Below are positions 6,049-6,798 of a stretch of DNA of 6,798 nt, piece by piece. Source of the DNA: Bacillota bacterium (lineage in GTDB: Bacteria > Bacillota > Clostridia > Oscillospirales > Ruminococcaceae); contig JAKPGH010000271.1 in NCBI GenBank assembly GCA_029550985.1, positions 1-6,798 on the forward strand, read 5' to 3'. Each line of letters starts with the position of its first letter. Position 1 is the first letter of the stretch. Under the pieces are notes generated by a model, which was not told where the DNA came from, searched no databases, and was given only the letters and a program-made list of their open reading frames with translations. The position numbers and the translations under genes were made by a program.

Positions 6049-6080
6049 CAGCCTGCCCTGTTTTGGAGCGGGCTGTTTTT
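6049..6080 (+). terminator. Intrinsic terminator after the small acidic membrane protein gene
   Basis: Stem CAGCCTGC (6049-6056) pairs with GCGGGCTG (6068-6075) with one U-G wobble, an 11-nt loop that can pair further (CC/GG), and TTTTT at 6076-6080. Confidence 0.8.
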
Positions 6081-6113
6081 GGTGGGCAAACTCCGTCGGT
6101 TGTCGATATTTGG

Positions 6114-6145
6114 AAAAAAGGACCGCCTTTCGGGCGGTCCTTTTT
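6114..6145. terminator. Bidirectional intrinsic terminator between the small gene and gltX
   Basis: Perfect 8-bp stem GGACCGCC (6120-6127) and GGCGGTCC (6133-6140) with a TTTCG loop, flanked by A6 on the left and T5 on the right. It can therefore end gltX transcription on the minus strand (stop at 6155) and catch read-through on the plus strand. Confidence 0.88.
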
Positions 6146-6154
6146 CGCATGGAG

Positions 6155-6798
6155 TTATTCCACTTCCGCTGCCAGCCGGCGGATGCCGTCCTCCACACGG
6201 GCAAGGGTGTCCGCCTTGCCCAACAGGTAGGCAAGTTCGATGCCGCCGCCGGGGGTGACTTCCTTGCCGGAAATGGCAATCCGCAGCGGCCACAGCACCG
6301 CGCCGTTTTTAACCCCCAGTCTTTCGATAAGGGCAAAGACGGCTTCGTGGATGTTCTGCTGGGTCCACTCCTCCACCGACTCCAGCACCGGCTTGACCTG
6401 CCGCAGCATGGAAAGCGCGGTGGGCTTGTCAATCTTAAACTTTTTATTGAGGTAGAGCTGGGTGTCGTAGTCGGGCAGCGCGTCGAAGAAGTCCACCTTG
6501 GGCGGCAGGTCGGAAAGCACCTCGCACCGGGCCTGCAGCAGAGAGCAGAGGGTGAGGGTGTCGATGTCCTCCCGCTTCATGGTTTTGCGCAGCCAAGGCA
6601 GAGCCAGCCGGTGGAACTCCTCCAGGGGCAGGGAGCGAATCCACTCGGCGTTGATGTGGTTGAGCTTGAGGATGTCGAAGATGGCGGGCGACTTGGAAAG
6701 CCCCTTGACGTCAAAGACCTCCACCAGCTCGGGCAGGGAGAAGATTTCCCGCTCTCCGCCGGGGGACCAGCCCAGCAGGGCCACATAGTTGAGAATGG
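6155..6798 (-). CDS. gltX: Glutamyl-tRNA synthetase, C-terminal part (N-terminus beyond window)
   Basis: 213 residues to the stop are visible and the frame stays open to the right edge, so less than half of a typical protein of about 485 residues is seen. The visible part begins just upstream of ILNYVALLGWSPGG, followed by EIFSLPELVEVFDVKGLSKSPAIFD and LNHINAEWIR, all typical of the class Ib GluRS stem-contact fold region. The helical anticodon-binding domain follows and ends in ISGKEVTPGGGIELAYLLGK. The HIGH and KMSKS-type ATP motifs lie outside the window. It charges tRNA-Glu (and possibly tRNA-Gln, if the organism uses the amidotransferase route; not decidable here). A strong terminator follows the stop by 9 nt. 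Confidence 0.95.
   Translation of the reverse strand, partial: ILNYVALLGWSPGGEREIFSLPELVEVFDVKGLSKSPAIFDILKLNHINAEWIRSLPLEEFHRLALPWLRKTMKREDIDTLTLCSLLQARCEVLSDLPPKVDFFDALPDYDTQLYLNKKFKIDKPTALSMLRQVKPVLESVEEWTQQNIHEAVFALIERLGVKNGAVLWPLRIAISGKEVTPGGGIELAYLLGKADTLARVEDGIRRLAAEVE

Overview
The window (about 6.8 kb, moderately GC-rich, strong GGAGG ribosome binding sites, several TTG starts) looks chromosomal and comes from a Gram-positive anaerobe of the Clostridia type, probably a Ruminococcaceae/Oscillospirales-like gut bacterium. This rests on the mix of an Rnf-type membrane complex, a MecA-family ClpC adaptor, a membrane-anchored DUF4015 protein and clostridial-style GltX and Rpe. I see no mobile elements, CRISPR arrays, tRNA or rRNA genes.

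Layout, left to right. Positions 4080 to 1 on the minus strand hold one compact operon: an rnfC-like gene, rnfD, rnfE, rnfA, and a membrane-anchored putative glycoside hydrolase (DUF4015) cut by the left edge. Diverging from it on the plus strand is a mecA-like gene (4193-4768). It converges with rpe (minus, 5484-4813), which has its own good promoter. A second promoter, pointing right, serves a small acidic membrane protein (5782-6012) followed by an intrinsic terminator. A bidirectional terminator then separates it from the 3' part of gltX (minus, cut by the right edge).

The most interesting part is the Rnf operon. Canonical clostridial Rnf is encoded as C-D-G-E-A-B and moves electrons between NADH and ferredoxin through FMN, flavins and Fe-S centres while pumping ions. 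Here G is absent (D and E overlap by 41 nt) and B is absent (A is followed by DUF4015). The retained subunits have also lost redox chemistry in a consistent way. RnfA has Asp30 and Ser120, and RnfE has Gly116, at three of the four Cys positions that hold the intramembrane [2Fe-2S] cluster in Rnf/Nqr. RnfC has lost most of its N-terminal barrel and the Gly-rich NADH/FMN loop. RnfD has no clear SGAT flavinylation motif. Yet all frames are intact, ribosome binding sites are strong, and RnfC keeps all eight Cys of its two [4Fe-4S] motifs. That pattern argues for a maintained, repurposed Rnf-derived membrane complex rather than a decaying pseudogene cluster or a standard NADH:ferredoxin ion pump. 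All homology statements come from recalled family motifs, not from a search.
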